From Rhodococcus ruber (GTDB lineage Bacteria > Actinomycetota > Actinomycetes > Mycobacteriales > Mycobacteriaceae), in the NCBI RefSeq assembly GCF_027270735.1, contig NZ_JAPWIJ010000007.1:310001-374000 (forward strand): a stretch of DNA of 64,000 bases. The letters run 5' to 3'. Shown one piece after another: positions 25,595-34,825 of this stretch; position 1 is the stretch's first letter; each line of letters begins with the position of its first letter. The translations under genes were made by a program, and so were the position numbers. The notes beneath the pieces are model-generated. The model saw only the letters and a program-made list of their open reading frames with translations. It was not told the origin of the DNA and searched no databases.

Positions 25595-26527
25595 ATGGCT
25601 ACACAGGCTCGTAACACCCCGGCGTGGATCGTCACCGGACCGACGTCCGGAATGGGTCGATACGCCGCATTGGAGCTCGCGCAGCATGGCACCGTAGTGC
25701 TGGTGGGCCGGGATCCGGACAAGCTCGAGTCGGTGAAAGCCGAAATCGAATCGGCCACCGGGAACCACGCCGTCTCGGTCGTCTGCGATTTCTCCGACAT
25801 CGAGAACGTTCGCGCAGCTGCCGCACAGATCGTCGAACTCGGACTTCCGCTTGCGGGACTGCTCAACAATGCGGGCATCATGCCCAACCGCGCTGAGAAG
25901 AACCTCCAGGGATGGGACCTGGCCTTCACTACCAACCACCTCGGACCGTTCGCGTTCACAGAGGCCCTCGTTCCACACCTACCCGACCACGCGAACGTCG
26001 TCTTCACCTGCTCGTCCTCGGAGGACCCCGACAACAAGCCCGCGGTCACGGTCGGCTTTCGTGGTGGGCGGTACATCTCCGCCGATGCGAGTGCACGAGG
26101 CGAGTGGTTGCCCGGAGGATCGTCCAAACCCGGCTTCGACGCCTACGCCACCTCCAAACAAACGAACCTCGCCACCGTTCTCGCTCTCGCGCGCGAAATC
26201 CCTCGGCTGCAGTTCTCTGCCGTCGAACCGGGCTTCAACCCCGGCACCGGTCTGGGCCGCGACGCCGGACCACTGCTGAAGTTCCTCGCAAAGTACGTCC
26301 TGTCGCCGCTGGCCCCGCTCATCAAGAACTGGAGCACACCCAAGCGTGCGGCACGATTGCTTGCCGCGACACTGACCACGCCACAGCAGACGTCGGGCGT
26401 CTACTACGACGAAAGCGGCAAACCCATGCTCGGCTCCGCCCAGGTGCGTGATCCCGCGTTCAGCGACCGCGTAGTTGCCGAGACCAGAGCACTGCTGTCC
26501 ACCCAGACACTGAGCCAATCGCTCTGA
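25595..26527 (+). CDS. SDR family oxidoreductase (retinol-dehydrogenase-like)
   Basis: A 310-residue atypical short-chain dehydrogenase. Cofactor motif TGPTSGMGRYA near residue 14, LLNNAGIMPN, active-site YATSK, and a long C-terminal part. Ser in FTCSSSEDP is the likely catalytic serine. Follows the TetR gene at 24962. After its end the sequence breaks into gene fragments. Confidence 0.9.
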   Translation: MATQARNTPAWIVTGPTSGMGRYAALELAQHGTVVLVGRDPDKLESVKAEIESATGNHAVSVVCDFSDIENVRAAAAQIVELGLPLAGLLNNAGIMPNRAEKNLQGWDLAFTTNHLGPFAFTEALVPHLPDHANVVFTCSSSEDPDNKPAVTVGFRGGRYISADASARGEWLPGGSSKPGFDAYATSKQTNLATVLALAREIPRLQFSAVEPGFNPGTGLGRDAGPLLKFLAKYVLSPLAPLIKNWSTPKRAARLLAATLTTPQQTSGVYYDESGKPMLGSAQVRDPAFSDRVVAETRALLSTQTLSQSL

Positions 26528-26547
26528 CACGCATGCCCGGAGCCGTT

Positions 26548-26760
26548 ACGGTACGGGAATCGCGTTGTCGACGAGAACGGGTGCGATGGCGGCGGCAGTG
26601 GCGAGGGTGTCGGAGTCCAGAACTCGACTCCGTGCCGAGGCACCGTCCAACAACAGCGCCAACTGCTCGCCGAGCTGGTCGGGGTCCGACGCGCCAGCCT
26701 CGCGGGCGGCATCGGTGAGCCGAGCGGCAAAGCCGGTCCTGTAGTCGCGGGCCAGCCGGC
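26548..26760 (-). pseudogene. C-terminal remnant of a TetR regulator
   Basis: Minus-strand frame reading RRLARDYRTGFAARLTDAAR, then DPDQLGEQLALLLDGASA and ending VLVDNAIPVP before a stop. This matches the last 70 or so residues of a common TetR subgroup. The N-terminal HTH half is absent, replaced at about 26755-26762 by an unrelated gene fragment on the other strand. Confidence 0.72.
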
Positions 26761-27107
26761 GACATCGTCCTCCTCGCGGTGCTGTTCGACAGCGCCGCCC
26801 CGATCGTCAGCGAGTTCGGGGGCGGGCTGGCCACCAGATCATCGTCGATATCACCAACCCATTCGATGCCGGCGCCAACGGATTGGCGGTTCCCCACGAC
26901 ACCTCTGTCGCTCAGAAAGTCGCTGCGGTCGCCCCGGCAAGCGCCGATGTCGTCGAGGCTTTCAATACCCTCTGTCGCGACGTCCTGGCCGCAGGCGGCC
27001 CGCTGGATGTGCTCTTCGCCGGTGGTGACGCGAAGGCCAGAGCACGCGTGTCGACCTTCATCGAAAGCCTCGGAATGCGTCCACAGGACATCAGCGGACA
27101 CACTTGA
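26755..27107 (+). pseudogene. fragment of NADPH-dependent F420-reductase-like oxidoreductase, frameshifted
   Basis: Plus strand. Reads GDIVLLAVLFDSAAPIVSEF in one frame, then after a one-base shift near 26832-26836 continues QIIVDITNPFDAGANGLAVP and IESLGMRPQDISGHT to a stop. These are typical of NAD(P)-binding F420-oxidoreductase-like proteins. The N-terminal Rossmann start (about 60 residues) and part of the C-terminus are missing. Clearly non-functional. Confidence 0.75.
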
Positions 27108-27440
27108 ACACCGCCTCAGCACCGCCTGCTGAACGTCGGCACTCTGCAAGCCCATGCCGGACACCGCCCGCGCCTCTCCGGTGCGATCGACGACGGCGAG
27201 GCCCTCGTCGTACAGACTGTTGTAGCGCTGCACCGATTCTCGGATACGTGCTACGCCGGATTCGTGTTCTCGCGAGCTCAGTTCTGCGAAGAACGATGCT
27301 GCAGCGGCCCGATTCTCGCCGAACCGTTGGGCCCGTTCGCGGCCGACCAACAGTGCGAGGGGAACCGACAGAGCAAGCACGACGACGGTGGAGTAGATCA
27401 TCAACACCAACAGGACACGCCGACGCACGTCAGGTATCAC
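27108..27440 (-). pseudogene. N-terminal fragment of a sensor histidine kinase
   Basis: Begins at GTG 27440, overlapping the end of the response-regulator frame by 11 bases as in intact two-component operons. Contains a basic start, a membrane helix (VLLVLMIYSTVVVLALSVPLAL) and about 70 residues of extracytoplasmic sensor (FAELSSREHESGVARIRESV). Homology stops at about 27108-27115 where the F420-reductase fragment begins; HAMP, dimerisation and ATPase domains are absent. Confidence 0.72.
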
Positions 27441-27924
27441 AGCGGTAGCCGAAGGCGCGGATGGTGGCGATGGTACCCGGGCGAGCGACCTTGGAACGCA
27501 ACGCCGTCATGTGGACGTCGAGCGTTCGTGAGATCGCGACATAGGCGTCACCCCAGATCGCGTCCATCAACTGTTCCCGGCTCACTGCTTCGCCGCGTCG
27601 CGTCACCAGATGTGCCAACAGGTCGAACTTTTTGGTGGTCAGCGCAACAGCGCGTCCGCCGACTTCGACGGCACGACCGGACAAATCGACGACGTCACCG
27701 AGTGTCAGCCTGTCCGCCGCGGGTTCGGTGGCCGCGCTTCGACGATGCGCGGCCACCTCCAGTCGCGCGTGCAATTCACCCAATCGAACCGGCTTGACGA
27801 CGTAATCGATTGCACCGCCGCGCAGGGCCCGTACCACCGAGCGCTCGTCGTCCCGTGCTGTCAGTACCACCACCGGGACCGAACTGAAGGTTCGTAGTTT
27901 GCGAAGAACATCAAGGCCGTCCAG
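27430..27924 (-). pseudogene. response regulator remnant (OmpR type), receiver truncated
   Basis: Retains the second half of a receiver (DGLDVLRKLR, VPVVVLTARDD, AIDYVVKPVRLGEL, with the conserved T and K) and a complete winged-helix domain (LTTKKFDLLAHLVTRRGEAVSREQLMDAIWG to IRAFGYRC). The first half with the acidic pocket and phospho-acceptor Asp is gone. The frame stays open to about 28065 but offers no convincing start and no homology. Broken together with the kinase gene downstream. Confidence 0.72.
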
Positions 27925-28153
27925 CCATCGTTCTGGCCCCAGCTCGCCATCGCCGCAGAGACTATTGGTGCGGACACAACGCAGCTGCTCGACGGTCGGG
28001 CCCCAACTGGCTACGTCGAATTGTGAAGGACCGGCTTCCGACAGCGCTGAACATGCATGCCAGGACTACACCGGCTCGACCGCTGCGATCGATGTTTGGG
28101 GCCGTCCGGCCTCGAATTGCGCTCGCATGCGAGTCGCTGAGTTTTACGCCGCT

Positions 28154-28537
28154 CTACTTTGTGAACGATCCCCTGTCGTTGTGCTCCCAAGGTAGTTCGA
28201 CCTCACTTGGAGACTCGTCCAGCAGTTCGACGATGTAGTGGGTAACCCGACGGTTTTCGAGATTTCGGATGCGGTGAGGCGTGAGCGGACGAGCTCGTCC
28301 AACTGTTTTGTAGAGCACGAAGCCTGGCTCCGCGACTTGACTGATTCCCCAATCTTCCACTCCGAGGTCTTGCCCCTGCGCCCGACCCGCATCGGGCCAC
28401 ACGACGACATGGTCGTGGTGATGCTGATGAAAATCGAAAATGCCGTGCGGTTCCAATGTCATCGACCAGACGCGAACCCTGTCGTTCTCGAACAGCAGGG
28501 TGTCTCCTGGAGTCGGGGGGATGTCGTTCGAGGTCAC
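28154..28537 (-). CDS. cupin-domain protein
   Basis: A 127-residue single-domain cupin. The metal-binding motif is visible as FDFHQHHHDHVVVW in the first half, with a second strand motif near TPHRIRNLENRRVTHYIVEL. The GTG at 28537 is preceded by AGGAG at ideal spacing. Possibly a dioxygenase, isomerase or sensor; cannot be told. Divergent from the DapA-like gene at 28615; the gap holds an ATTGGATGCAAT repeat shared with two other promoters. Confidence 0.85.
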   Translation of the reverse strand: MTSNDIPPTPGDTLLFENDRVRVWSMTLEPHGIFDFHQHHHDHVVVWPDAGRAQGQDLGVEDWGISQVAEPGFVLYKTVGRARPLTPHRIRNLENRRVTHYIVELLDESPSEVELPWEHNDRGSFTK

Positions 28538-28550
28538 GCGATCTCCTATA

Positions 28551-28562
28551 ATTGGATGCAAT
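28551..28562. promoter_or_regulatory. GntR-type operator copy 1 (ATTGGATGCAAT)
   Basis: Inverted repeat ATTG-N4-CAAT in the divergent cupin/DapA-like promoter region. Read on the minus strand it is ATTGCATCCAAT, identical to copies at 32695 and 34826. Flanking bases extend the palindrome to AATTG-N4-CAATT here. Confidence 0.7.
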
Positions 28563-28614
28563 TGGTGTACGTTAGCATACGATACACCGTAATGCTCGAT
28601 CTGGAAGGGCAACA

Positions 28615-29607
28615 GTGGAATTGGCAGAAAATGCCGACACGTTTGCCGACAACCGTACGAGAGGACGAACCGTGATCAACGCACAACGCGCGCTGGGGCA
28701 CGAAACAGGCGTTGTCGCTTGGGGAATGGTGCCCACCCCCTTCGATTGCGACGGACGGTTGGATGCGCCCTCACTGAGGCGAATTGTGCGGCATCTCCTC
28801 GACAACGGTTGCGACGGATTGATCGCCCTCGGTGTGATCGCCGAGCCACTCACACTGACGGCGGCCGAGAAGTCCGAGATCCTCGAAACCATCGAATCGG
28901 TGGCCGGGGGCGTACCGGTAGTCGCCTCCGTGTTGGCACTCGAATCCGGTTCTTTCGGAACGGAATTCGCGACTCTGACGGCGAAGGCTCGTCGATCCGT
29001 ATCCGCGGTGATGATTCCGGTCACTGCATCGTCGGCCGAGGGCGTTCGAGCCTCGGTTGCCACCGCACACGAAGCGGCCGGCGTGCCTGTGATCGTTCAG
29101 GACCTGCCTCGATTCTCGGGCGTCGAGATCAGCCCTCATCATCTCGCGGCGGCACTGAACGAGAGTCCGGAGTGCATCGCGGTGAAGTGTGAGGCGATGC
29201 CTACCTACGAGCGCATCGAATACCTCGATAGAAATACACGGGTCGAATTGATCAGCGGTTTCGGAGGTTTGGGCGTCGTCGACGACGTGATTGCAGGAGC
29301 ATCTGCGGTGGCGATCGGCACGACCGCGACGCGTGAAGTAGCCACTGCGATCCGTCTTGCGTTGGTCGGCAGGTATCACGAGGCGGCGGCGGTAGTCGGT
29401 CGTGCAGCCACTCGAATCCACTACGAGACACAGACCGGCCCCAACATCGCAATACGAAAGCACCATTGGATGCAAGCCGGCATTATCGAGACCGACGTCG
29501 TGCGGCCACCGACTCGTCGGTTCGAGCCAGCGCTCCGGAAGCACGCGGCTCTCTATTCATGCATCGTCGCGGGACCGGACCCAGACGCCTCGGGGCTTGG
29601 TCCGTAG
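28615..29607 (+). CDS. dihydrodipicolinate synthase (DapA)/N-acetylneuraminate lyase family protein
   Basis: A 330-residue TIM-barrel aldolase/lyase. N-terminal WGMVPTPFDCDGRLD, GVIAEPLTLTAAEK in the GxxGE region, and the probable Schiff-base lysine in IAVKCEA. The tyrosine of the usual YNxP motif appears replaced: the matching stretch is VQDLPRFSG, so ordinary DapA chemistry is unlikely. GTG 28615 has GGAAGGGC upstream. The last 55 bases overlap the convergent TetR gene. Acts on an unknown 2-oxo or hydroxy acid. Confidence 0.85.
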   Translation: MELAENADTFADNRTRGRTVINAQRALGHETGVVAWGMVPTPFDCDGRLDAPSLRRIVRHLLDNGCDGLIALGVIAEPLTLTAAEKSEILETIESVAGGVPVVASVLALESGSFGTEFATLTAKARRSVSAVMIPVTASSAEGVRASVATAHEAAGVPVIVQDLPRFSGVEISPHHLAAALNESPECIAVKCEAMPTYERIEYLDRNTRVELISGFGGLGVVDDVIAGASAVAIGTTATREVATAIRLALVGRYHEAAAVVGRAATRIHYETQTGPNIAIRKHHWMQAGIIETDVVRPPTRRFEPALRKHAALYSCIVAGPDPDASGLGP

Positions 29608-30230
29608 GTGAGGACGTCGACGAGCGCGCGGCAAACGTAGTCGGTCAGCCACGCTGCGTACTCGTCCGGTGACGGGAAGCCCTCGTACGGTGCATTTCCC
29701 GTGTTGCTGTGGCCCAGCGAAATGACGCGCATCAACAGGCTTTGAACGATGACCTCGTAGGTGGTCGCGAGGGCACCCTCATCCACCACGCCCGCCGTCC
29801 TCAATTTGCCGACGAGGGCCGCGCGCAAGTCACGATGGAACTCGAAGCCCCTGCCGCGAAGCCTGTCATCGTGTGCACTGTGCACAAAGATGAACGCGTA
29901 CAGGCGTTCTGCACCGAACAGGACACGGGAGAGCGTTCCCGCGTATGCGCGGATCACGGCCCGAACGGTCGGTTCGGAACCATCGAGCGAGTCCTCGACC
30001 GTCCGGGTGAGATCGGTCAAGACTTTGTCCTTGACGGCATACAACAACGAATCTTTGTCCGGATAGCGCCCGTAGAGACCACCTACCGAGATCTTGGCGG
30101 CCTCTGCAACACCACCCATCGTGAAGTCCTGAATGCCGACTTCGGTGATCACCTCGACCGCCGCCTGCAATATCCGGGAAGCAGATTCTTTACTGCGCTT
30201 TTGCAGTGGTTTCAGATTGGGGCGGGACAT
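29553..30230 (-). CDS. TetR family regulator
   Basis: A 225-residue repressor. HTH: SASRILQAAVEVITEVGIQD, then TMGGVAEAAKISVGGLYGRY. Begins 12 bases after the esterase gene, so it is the third gene of an APC permease - esterase - TetR operon. The 3' end overlaps the DapA-like gene tail to tail. The effector is probably a pathway compound. Confidence 0.9.
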   Translation of the reverse strand: MSRPNLKPLQKRSKESASRILQAAVEVITEVGIQDFTMGGVAEAAKISVGGLYGRYPDKDSLLYAVKDKVLTDLTRTVEDSLDGSEPTVRAVIRAYAGTLSRVLFGAERLYAFIFVHSAHDDRLRGRGFEFHRDLRAALVGKLRTAGVVDEGALATTYEVIVQSLLMRVISLGHSNTGNAPYEGFPSPDEYAAWLTDYVCRALVDVLTYGPSPEASGSGPATMHE

Positions 30231-30242
30231 CGTCGGGCCAAC

Positions 30243-31151
30243 TCACTCTTTCCAGGACTCGCGGAGAAACGCAATTGCCAACTCCGTCCGGACCTCGTCC
30301 GCGAACTCCGCGGTCCCGTGGCCGGCTCCCGGTACGATACTCAGGTCGCTCTCGAAGCGTGCGAAAGTCAGTGCGCGGTGCAGTCGAACGGACTGACCGT
30401 GTCCCACTCGCGTATCCGTGTCGCCGTGCACCAGCAAATATCTCGGCCTGACGCCATCGGCGATGTGCGCGGCGACGGACACCGGGGTCGCGGCGGTTCC
30501 GGTGAACAGCTCGATGATCTCCGCCAGCGAGTCGGCCGCAGCCTCTCCACCCGCCATTGCGTCGGCGACCAGCGCAGAGGCATCGCTCAGCCCGTAGTGG
30601 GAGATGACGGATCGCACGTGGGTTGGTACGGTCCCGTCGCCCACTGTGCGCCCGAGAGGCGTATCGCCGGACACTGCGGCGATCCCTGACAGCAGTGCGC
30701 CGGCCGAGCTCCCCCACAGTGACACCCGCCCCGGGTCGAGATCGAATTTTCGAGCGTTTCGCCGAACCCAGCGAACAGCAGCGCGAACGTCCTCGACCGG
30801 CTCGGGGAAAGAGGCCTCGGCCGCCAGCCGATACGAAATGGACGCCACCGCAATGCCTTCGGCGGGAAGAGATGTCCACGGACCCATTTCTCGGACGCCA
30901 CCGACGAAGCTACCACCGTGTACGTACACAACGACCGGCCAGGGCCGACCGGCAGTTGCGGCGGGGAGGTGAAGGTCCAACCGTAGGGGCCTCCACCCGG
31001 GCACCGCCGCATACACGAGACCGCGATGGCTGAGCGTCGAGGTCAACATCTCGGCTGGAGTCGGGCTCAACAGTTCTGGGGCGGTCACGGATTCGTAGTC
31101 GATGAGGGGAGCGACATCCACCAGGCGTCGTCTTGTCACGTCGTCGTCCAC
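30243..31151 (-). CDS. alpha/beta hydrolase-3 family esterase (HSL type)
   Basis: A 302-residue carboxylesterase. HGGSFVGG forms the oxyanion hole, GSSAG the nucleophile elbow, and the acid/histidine pair lies in VHGDTDTRV and GAGHGTAEF. Family members hydrolyse short acyl esters. Four bases separate it from the permease stop, so they should be cotranscribed. Confidence 0.9.
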   Translation of the reverse strand: MDDDVTRRRLVDVAPLIDYESVTAPELLSPTPAEMLTSTLSHRGLVYAAVPGWRPLRLDLHLPAATAGRPWPVVVYVHGGSFVGGVREMGPWTSLPAEGIAVASISYRLAAEASFPEPVEDVRAAVRWVRRNARKFDLDPGRVSLWGSSAGALLSGIAAVSGDTPLGRTVGDGTVPTHVRSVISHYGLSDASALVADAMAGGEAAADSLAEIIELFTGTAATPVSVAAHIADGVRPRYLLVHGDTDTRVGHGQSVRLHRALTFARFESDLSIVPGAGHGTAEFADEVRTELAIAFLRESWKE

Positions 31152-31155
31152 CCCT

Positions 31156-32580
31156 TCACTCCACCACCGAGAGTTCTTTGTGAACGCCGATTCGCCGCTG
31201 ACGACCCGCTCCGTAAAGGGCCGCGGCGATCGGCAGCAGGGGCATCAACGTGACCACCAGTTTGGTACTCCCGGTGACATCGGAGTAGTTGGCGATGATC
31301 ACGACGAGAACAGTCAACAGGCACAGACCCGCGATCGAAGGAGCGATTACGGTCGCCCATCTGCCGGTGGGCAATTTCTTCCTGTAGACGGCAACGAGCA
31401 CGCTGACGCAGCAGCCGATCATGAGGGTGATCAGTGAAACGCTGGTAACGCCCGAGACCATCGGGAAGAGATTGACGATCGGATCGGATCCCGACACGAT
31501 GAACGGCAGCAGGACCAGCACCGAAATAACGATCTGCACGGTGCCGGCAGTGCTGGGGGTACCCCAGCGGGGGTGAACCGTTTTGAGCCGGGCAGGAAGC
31601 AAGTCCGCGCGTCCGAGTGCGAAGTGATAACGCGCTGCCATGTTGTGGAATGCGACGCTGGCTGCGAAGAAACTGATCGTTACGAGGACGGACATCAGCG
31701 TTCCCGACCATTCACCGAGGTAGATGTCTGCAGTACGGAACACCAATGCACCGGGGTCTTCGGCAGCGACTGCCTTGACGTCGTCGAAAGCCGCGACCAA
31801 GGACCAGGTCGCAACCACGAAGACCCCGACGAGCAGGATGATCGATGCATACGTCGCCCACTTGATGCTCTTCCGTGCCGCTTTTGCTTCTTCGCCGTAG
31901 ATGGCAGTCGCCTCGAAACCGACGAACGACAGAACGCAGAACGCCAGGGTGAGAGCGATGTTCCCATCCAGCATCGCCGACGGCGAGAAGACATCCAGCT
32001 TCCATCCGCTCGGCCGTTGAATTCCTACTGCAATCGCGAGAACGATCAGCAACGCGAACTGCAGCAGTGAAACCACAGTGATCAAGTGTTTGGTGACCTC
32101 CACACCGCGTCGGCCGAACCAGGCGGTGAGCAGCAGGGTCACCGTTGCGTACACGTACCACGGAGCTTCGATGTCGAATGCGGCTTGCATCGTCAAATCG
32201 AAGAAGTAGCCAGTCGCGGCAGCCATCCCGGCTGCGGCCATGTTGTATGCAGTCGTTGCAACGAATGCCGCGCCGGAGCCGACGGTGCTGCCGAGTCCGA
32301 ACCCGATGAAGGCGTAGTAGGCACCGGCATTGGTGACGTGACGTGCCAGCGAGACGAATGCCGAGGCGAAGATCGTCAGTGCCACGGCAACGATCACAAG
32401 TAGCCCAACCGTGCCGGCACCGACTCCGAACCCCAGGCTGAGAGACAGATTCGAGGCCATTGCAGTCAAAGGGGCTGCAACGGCTACGACCATGAAGGTG
32501 AGGCCGACGCCACCGATGGTGCCTCGCTTCAGATGGTCAGCCTCGGGGGGAACCGAAACTGGTTGCTCATTGGAGGTCAT
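31156..32580 (-). CDS. APC-family amino acid permease
   Basis: A 474-residue polytopic transporter with about twelve helices. The first helices carry GGVGLTFMVVAVAAPLTAMA and FVSLARHVTNAGAYYAFIGF, and the FVGFEATAIYGEEAKAARKS segment is the APC signature. Imports an amino acid, amine or related compound by proton symport. ATG 32580 is used; sequence upstream is promoter. Operator copy 2 lies 115 bases upstream. First gene of the operon with esterase and TetR. Confidence 0.92.
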   Translation of the reverse strand: MTSNEQPVSVPPEADHLKRGTIGGVGLTFMVVAVAAPLTAMASNLSLSLGFGVGAGTVGLLVIVAVALTIFASAFVSLARHVTNAGAYYAFIGFGLGSTVGSGAAFVATTAYNMAAAGMAAATGYFFDLTMQAAFDIEAPWYVYATVTLLLTAWFGRRGVEVTKHLITVVSLLQFALLIVLAIAVGIQRPSGWKLDVFSPSAMLDGNIALTLAFCVLSFVGFEATAIYGEEAKAARKSIKWATYASIILLVGVFVVATWSLVAAFDDVKAVAAEDPGALVFRTADIYLGEWSGTLMSVLVTISFFAASVAFHNMAARYHFALGRADLLPARLKTVHPRWGTPSTAGTVQIVISVLVLLPFIVSGSDPIVNLFPMVSGVTSVSLITLMIGCCVSVLVAVYRKKLPTGRWATVIAPSIAGLCLLTVLVVIIANYSDVTGSTKLVVTLMPLLPIAAALYGAGRQRRIGVHKELSVVE

Positions 32581-32694
32581 GATGCTCGATTCGTAAATGT
32601 AGTAGGGGCCGCTCCGGGCGGCCGAGACACAGTTCAACGCCGGTACCGGACGGGCACTGACGGCTATACTCGAATCCGAATTCGTGTTAGAACT

Positions 32695-32706
32695 ATTGCA
32701 TCCAAT
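32695..32706. promoter_or_regulatory. GntR-type operator copy 2 (ATTGCATCCAAT)
   Basis: Identical 12-base sequence to copy 3, lying in the divergent gap between the APC permease (start 32580, minus) and the FAD monooxygenase (start 32843, plus). It could control both. Confidence 0.7.
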
Positions 32707-32842
32707 CTTGGTCACAGTCAAGAGTTGAAGTGATCTGTAACACCCTCGACACATTTATCGTCGCGGGTGTTCAGGCACCGGCAACCGCCGAACCGAAGCT
32801 GACTCCGAGAACGCTCAACGTGAATTGCAGGAGGCGTCAACA

Positions 32843-33973
32843 ATGAAAATTCTGATATCCGGCGGATCGGTTGCAGGGCTGACCACGGCACTGGTCCTGA
32901 AGCGCGCCGGCCACGCGGTGACGGTCCTGGAACGGTCGACCGGGCCCCGCCAGGGCGGTGTGGCAGTCGACGTGCGAGGTGCTGCTCTCGACGTCGCACG
33001 GGACTTGGGAATCCTCGGCGAACTGCGCGACCGCAAGGTGGCGTACGAGGACCGCTTCTCCTTCGTCGATCGAAGCGGCGAGCTACAAGCCGAGGTGGAG
33101 CCCAACACAGATGTGTACGACAACCCCGACGATCTAGAGATTTCACGGGACGATCTGGTCGGCATTCTCGGCGCGAAGATCGAGGACGACGGCATCGTCG
33201 TGCACCATGGCAGCTCGATCGACGCGATGCGCGAACTCGACTCACACGTGGAGGTGGATGTGGCCGCCGAACATGCGTGGACAGAGACCTTCGATCTGGT
33301 GATCGGTGCGGACGGCATGCACTCCCGCGTCCGCCGACTTGCGTTCGGTCTCGAGGAAGAATTCGTGCGGCACCTGGGGCTGTACGTCGGTGTCATTCGA
33401 AAGTGCAGAACGGACCTGGGCGTATCGGGGACCACCGTATACAACGAGCCCGACCGCATGGTGATGGTGCGCGGCGACGGACACGAACAGTCTGTAATTC
33501 TGGGCTACCGCAGCCCGCTCGTCTCGTACGACTACCGCAACGTCGACTCTCACCGCCACATGCTCGCCTCGGCGTTCGCCGGGCACCGCGGATGGAAGTT
33601 CCCCGAACTTCGAGCTGAGATCAGCGCTGCGCCGGATCTCTACTTCGATACGGTGAGCCAGGTCAAGATGTCGACTTGGGCTCGTGGACGTGTGGCGCTC
33701 GTTGGCGACGCAGGGTACTGCGCATCCTTCTTCTCCGGGATGGGCACGTCGTTGGCAATGCTCGGAGCCGCCGCGCTCGGGCGTGCTCTGACGATGAACG
33801 CGACATCTCCGGTCTCGGCAGGGTACAGCGCAGAAATGCGCCCGATCGTGGACGCGGCCCACGATATGGCCACCGTCGGTGCCGCCATCCTGTTCCCTTC
33901 CACCGAGGACGAAATAGCCCTTCGCAACGGCCGATACCCACTGCGAACCGACCTCGATTCTGCGCCCATGTGA
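32843..33973 (+). CDS. FAD-dependent aromatic-type monooxygenase (PHBH/TetX fold)
   Basis: A 376-residue class A flavoprotein hydroxylase. N-terminal ISGGSVAGLTTALVLKRAGH binds ADP of FAD, GADGMHSRVR is the DG motif, and GDAGYCASFFSGMGTSLAM the GD motif. GGAGG sits about eight bases before ATG 32843. Hydroxylates an aromatic or other cyclic substrate with NAD(P)H and oxygen. Divergent from the APC permease; context suggests it acts on the imported compound. Confidence 0.9.
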   Translation: MKILISGGSVAGLTTALVLKRAGHAVTVLERSTGPRQGGVAVDVRGAALDVARDLGILGELRDRKVAYEDRFSFVDRSGELQAEVEPNTDVYDNPDDLEISRDDLVGILGAKIEDDGIVVHHGSSIDAMRELDSHVEVDVAAEHAWTETFDLVIGADGMHSRVRRLAFGLEEEFVRHLGLYVGVIRKCRTDLGVSGTTVYNEPDRMVMVRGDGHEQSVILGYRSPLVSYDYRNVDSHRHMLASAFAGHRGWKFPELRAEISAAPDLYFDTVSQVKMSTWARGRVALVGDAGYCASFFSGMGTSLAMLGAAALGRALTMNATSPVSAGYSAEMRPIVDAAHDMATVGAAILFPSTEDEIALRNGRYPLRTDLDSAPM

Positions 33974-34106
33974 CAAGTTGCCGCCTTGATGCGCGCCTGC
34001 CTTCGGTGCGCGAGTCGACGATCCCGGAATGCGGGCCGTGAACGACGCCCGACCCTCCTGTCATAGAATCGAGGATCTCGGATGAAATGCAGGGCAGAGG
34101 GGTGTA

Positions 34107-34799
34107 ATGCAGACCGGATCTTCACCAGACTCCCAATCCATGAGCGACTCCCTGGTTGCCGAGCTACAACGACGAATCCTCAACGGCCGTATACCCATTG
34201 GTTCCTGGCTTCGTCACGAAGCGATAGCTGAGGAATTCGGAGTGTCGCGGACGCCGGTCCGCGAGGCCCTGCGAGTCCTCCAGGCACAGGGCATCGTGAC
34301 GATCACCAAGAACCGCGGCGCGTTGGTCGAAGGATTGTCCGGCCGCGACATCAGGGAACTGGGTGAGGTTCGCGCCGAACTCGAAGGTCTCGCGGCCTCA
34401 CGTGCTGCCGAGCACATCACCGACTCCGGGCTGTCCGAACTGCGCACCGCATGGACCGAGTTCGAGTCCGCCCTCGATCGAGACGACGTCGCCAAGACCG
34501 AGCTGGAAAGGCTGTGGTCCGACGCGAACAGCCGATTTCATCGTGCAGTACTCGAAGGAAGTGACAGCCGCCAGCTGATCATCACCATCACCGAGATCAG
34601 CCGTCGCCTTCCGTCGAGTTCGTCGTTCACCATCTATGCGAGAAGCAGCCGTTTGATGCGCGAGAACCTCCAGCAGCATCGAGATGTGGCTGATGCAATC
34701 GGTGCACACGATCCTCGGGCCGCTCGTCAGGCGATGTCCATCCACATCCGCTCGACTGCCGAGCATCTTGCTCGGTGGGCAGAAGACAACGACAGGTAG
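34107..34799 (+). CDS. GntR family regulator, FadR/FCD subfamily
   Basis: A 230-residue regulator. Winged helix with IAEEFGVSRTPVREALRVLQ, followed by an FCD domain with DANSRFHRAVLE and the histidine-bearing LQQHRDVADAI and AMSIHIRSTAEH, the usual metal/ligand residues. It lies in the middle of the genes that share the ATTGCATCCAAT repeat; FCD regulators typically bind short TTG-N-CAA palindromes, so it is the best candidate binder. Confidence 0.92.
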   Translation: MQTGSSPDSQSMSDSLVAELQRRILNGRIPIGSWLRHEAIAEEFGVSRTPVREALRVLQAQGIVTITKNRGALVEGLSGRDIRELGEVRAELEGLAASRAAEHITDSGLSELRTAWTEFESALDRDDVAKTELERLWSDANSRFHRAVLEGSDSRQLIITITEISRRLPSSSSFTIYARSSRLMRENLQQHRDVADAIGAHDPRAARQAMSIHIRSTAEHLARWAEDNDR

Positions 34800-34825
34800 C
34801 CGTACAAGTTCGGGACACCCGAGCT

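Noticed and set aside
27925..28153. N-terminal continuation of the response regulator
   Set aside because: The frame stays open to about 28065 but has no start and no receiver homology (acidic pocket and phospho-Asp absent).
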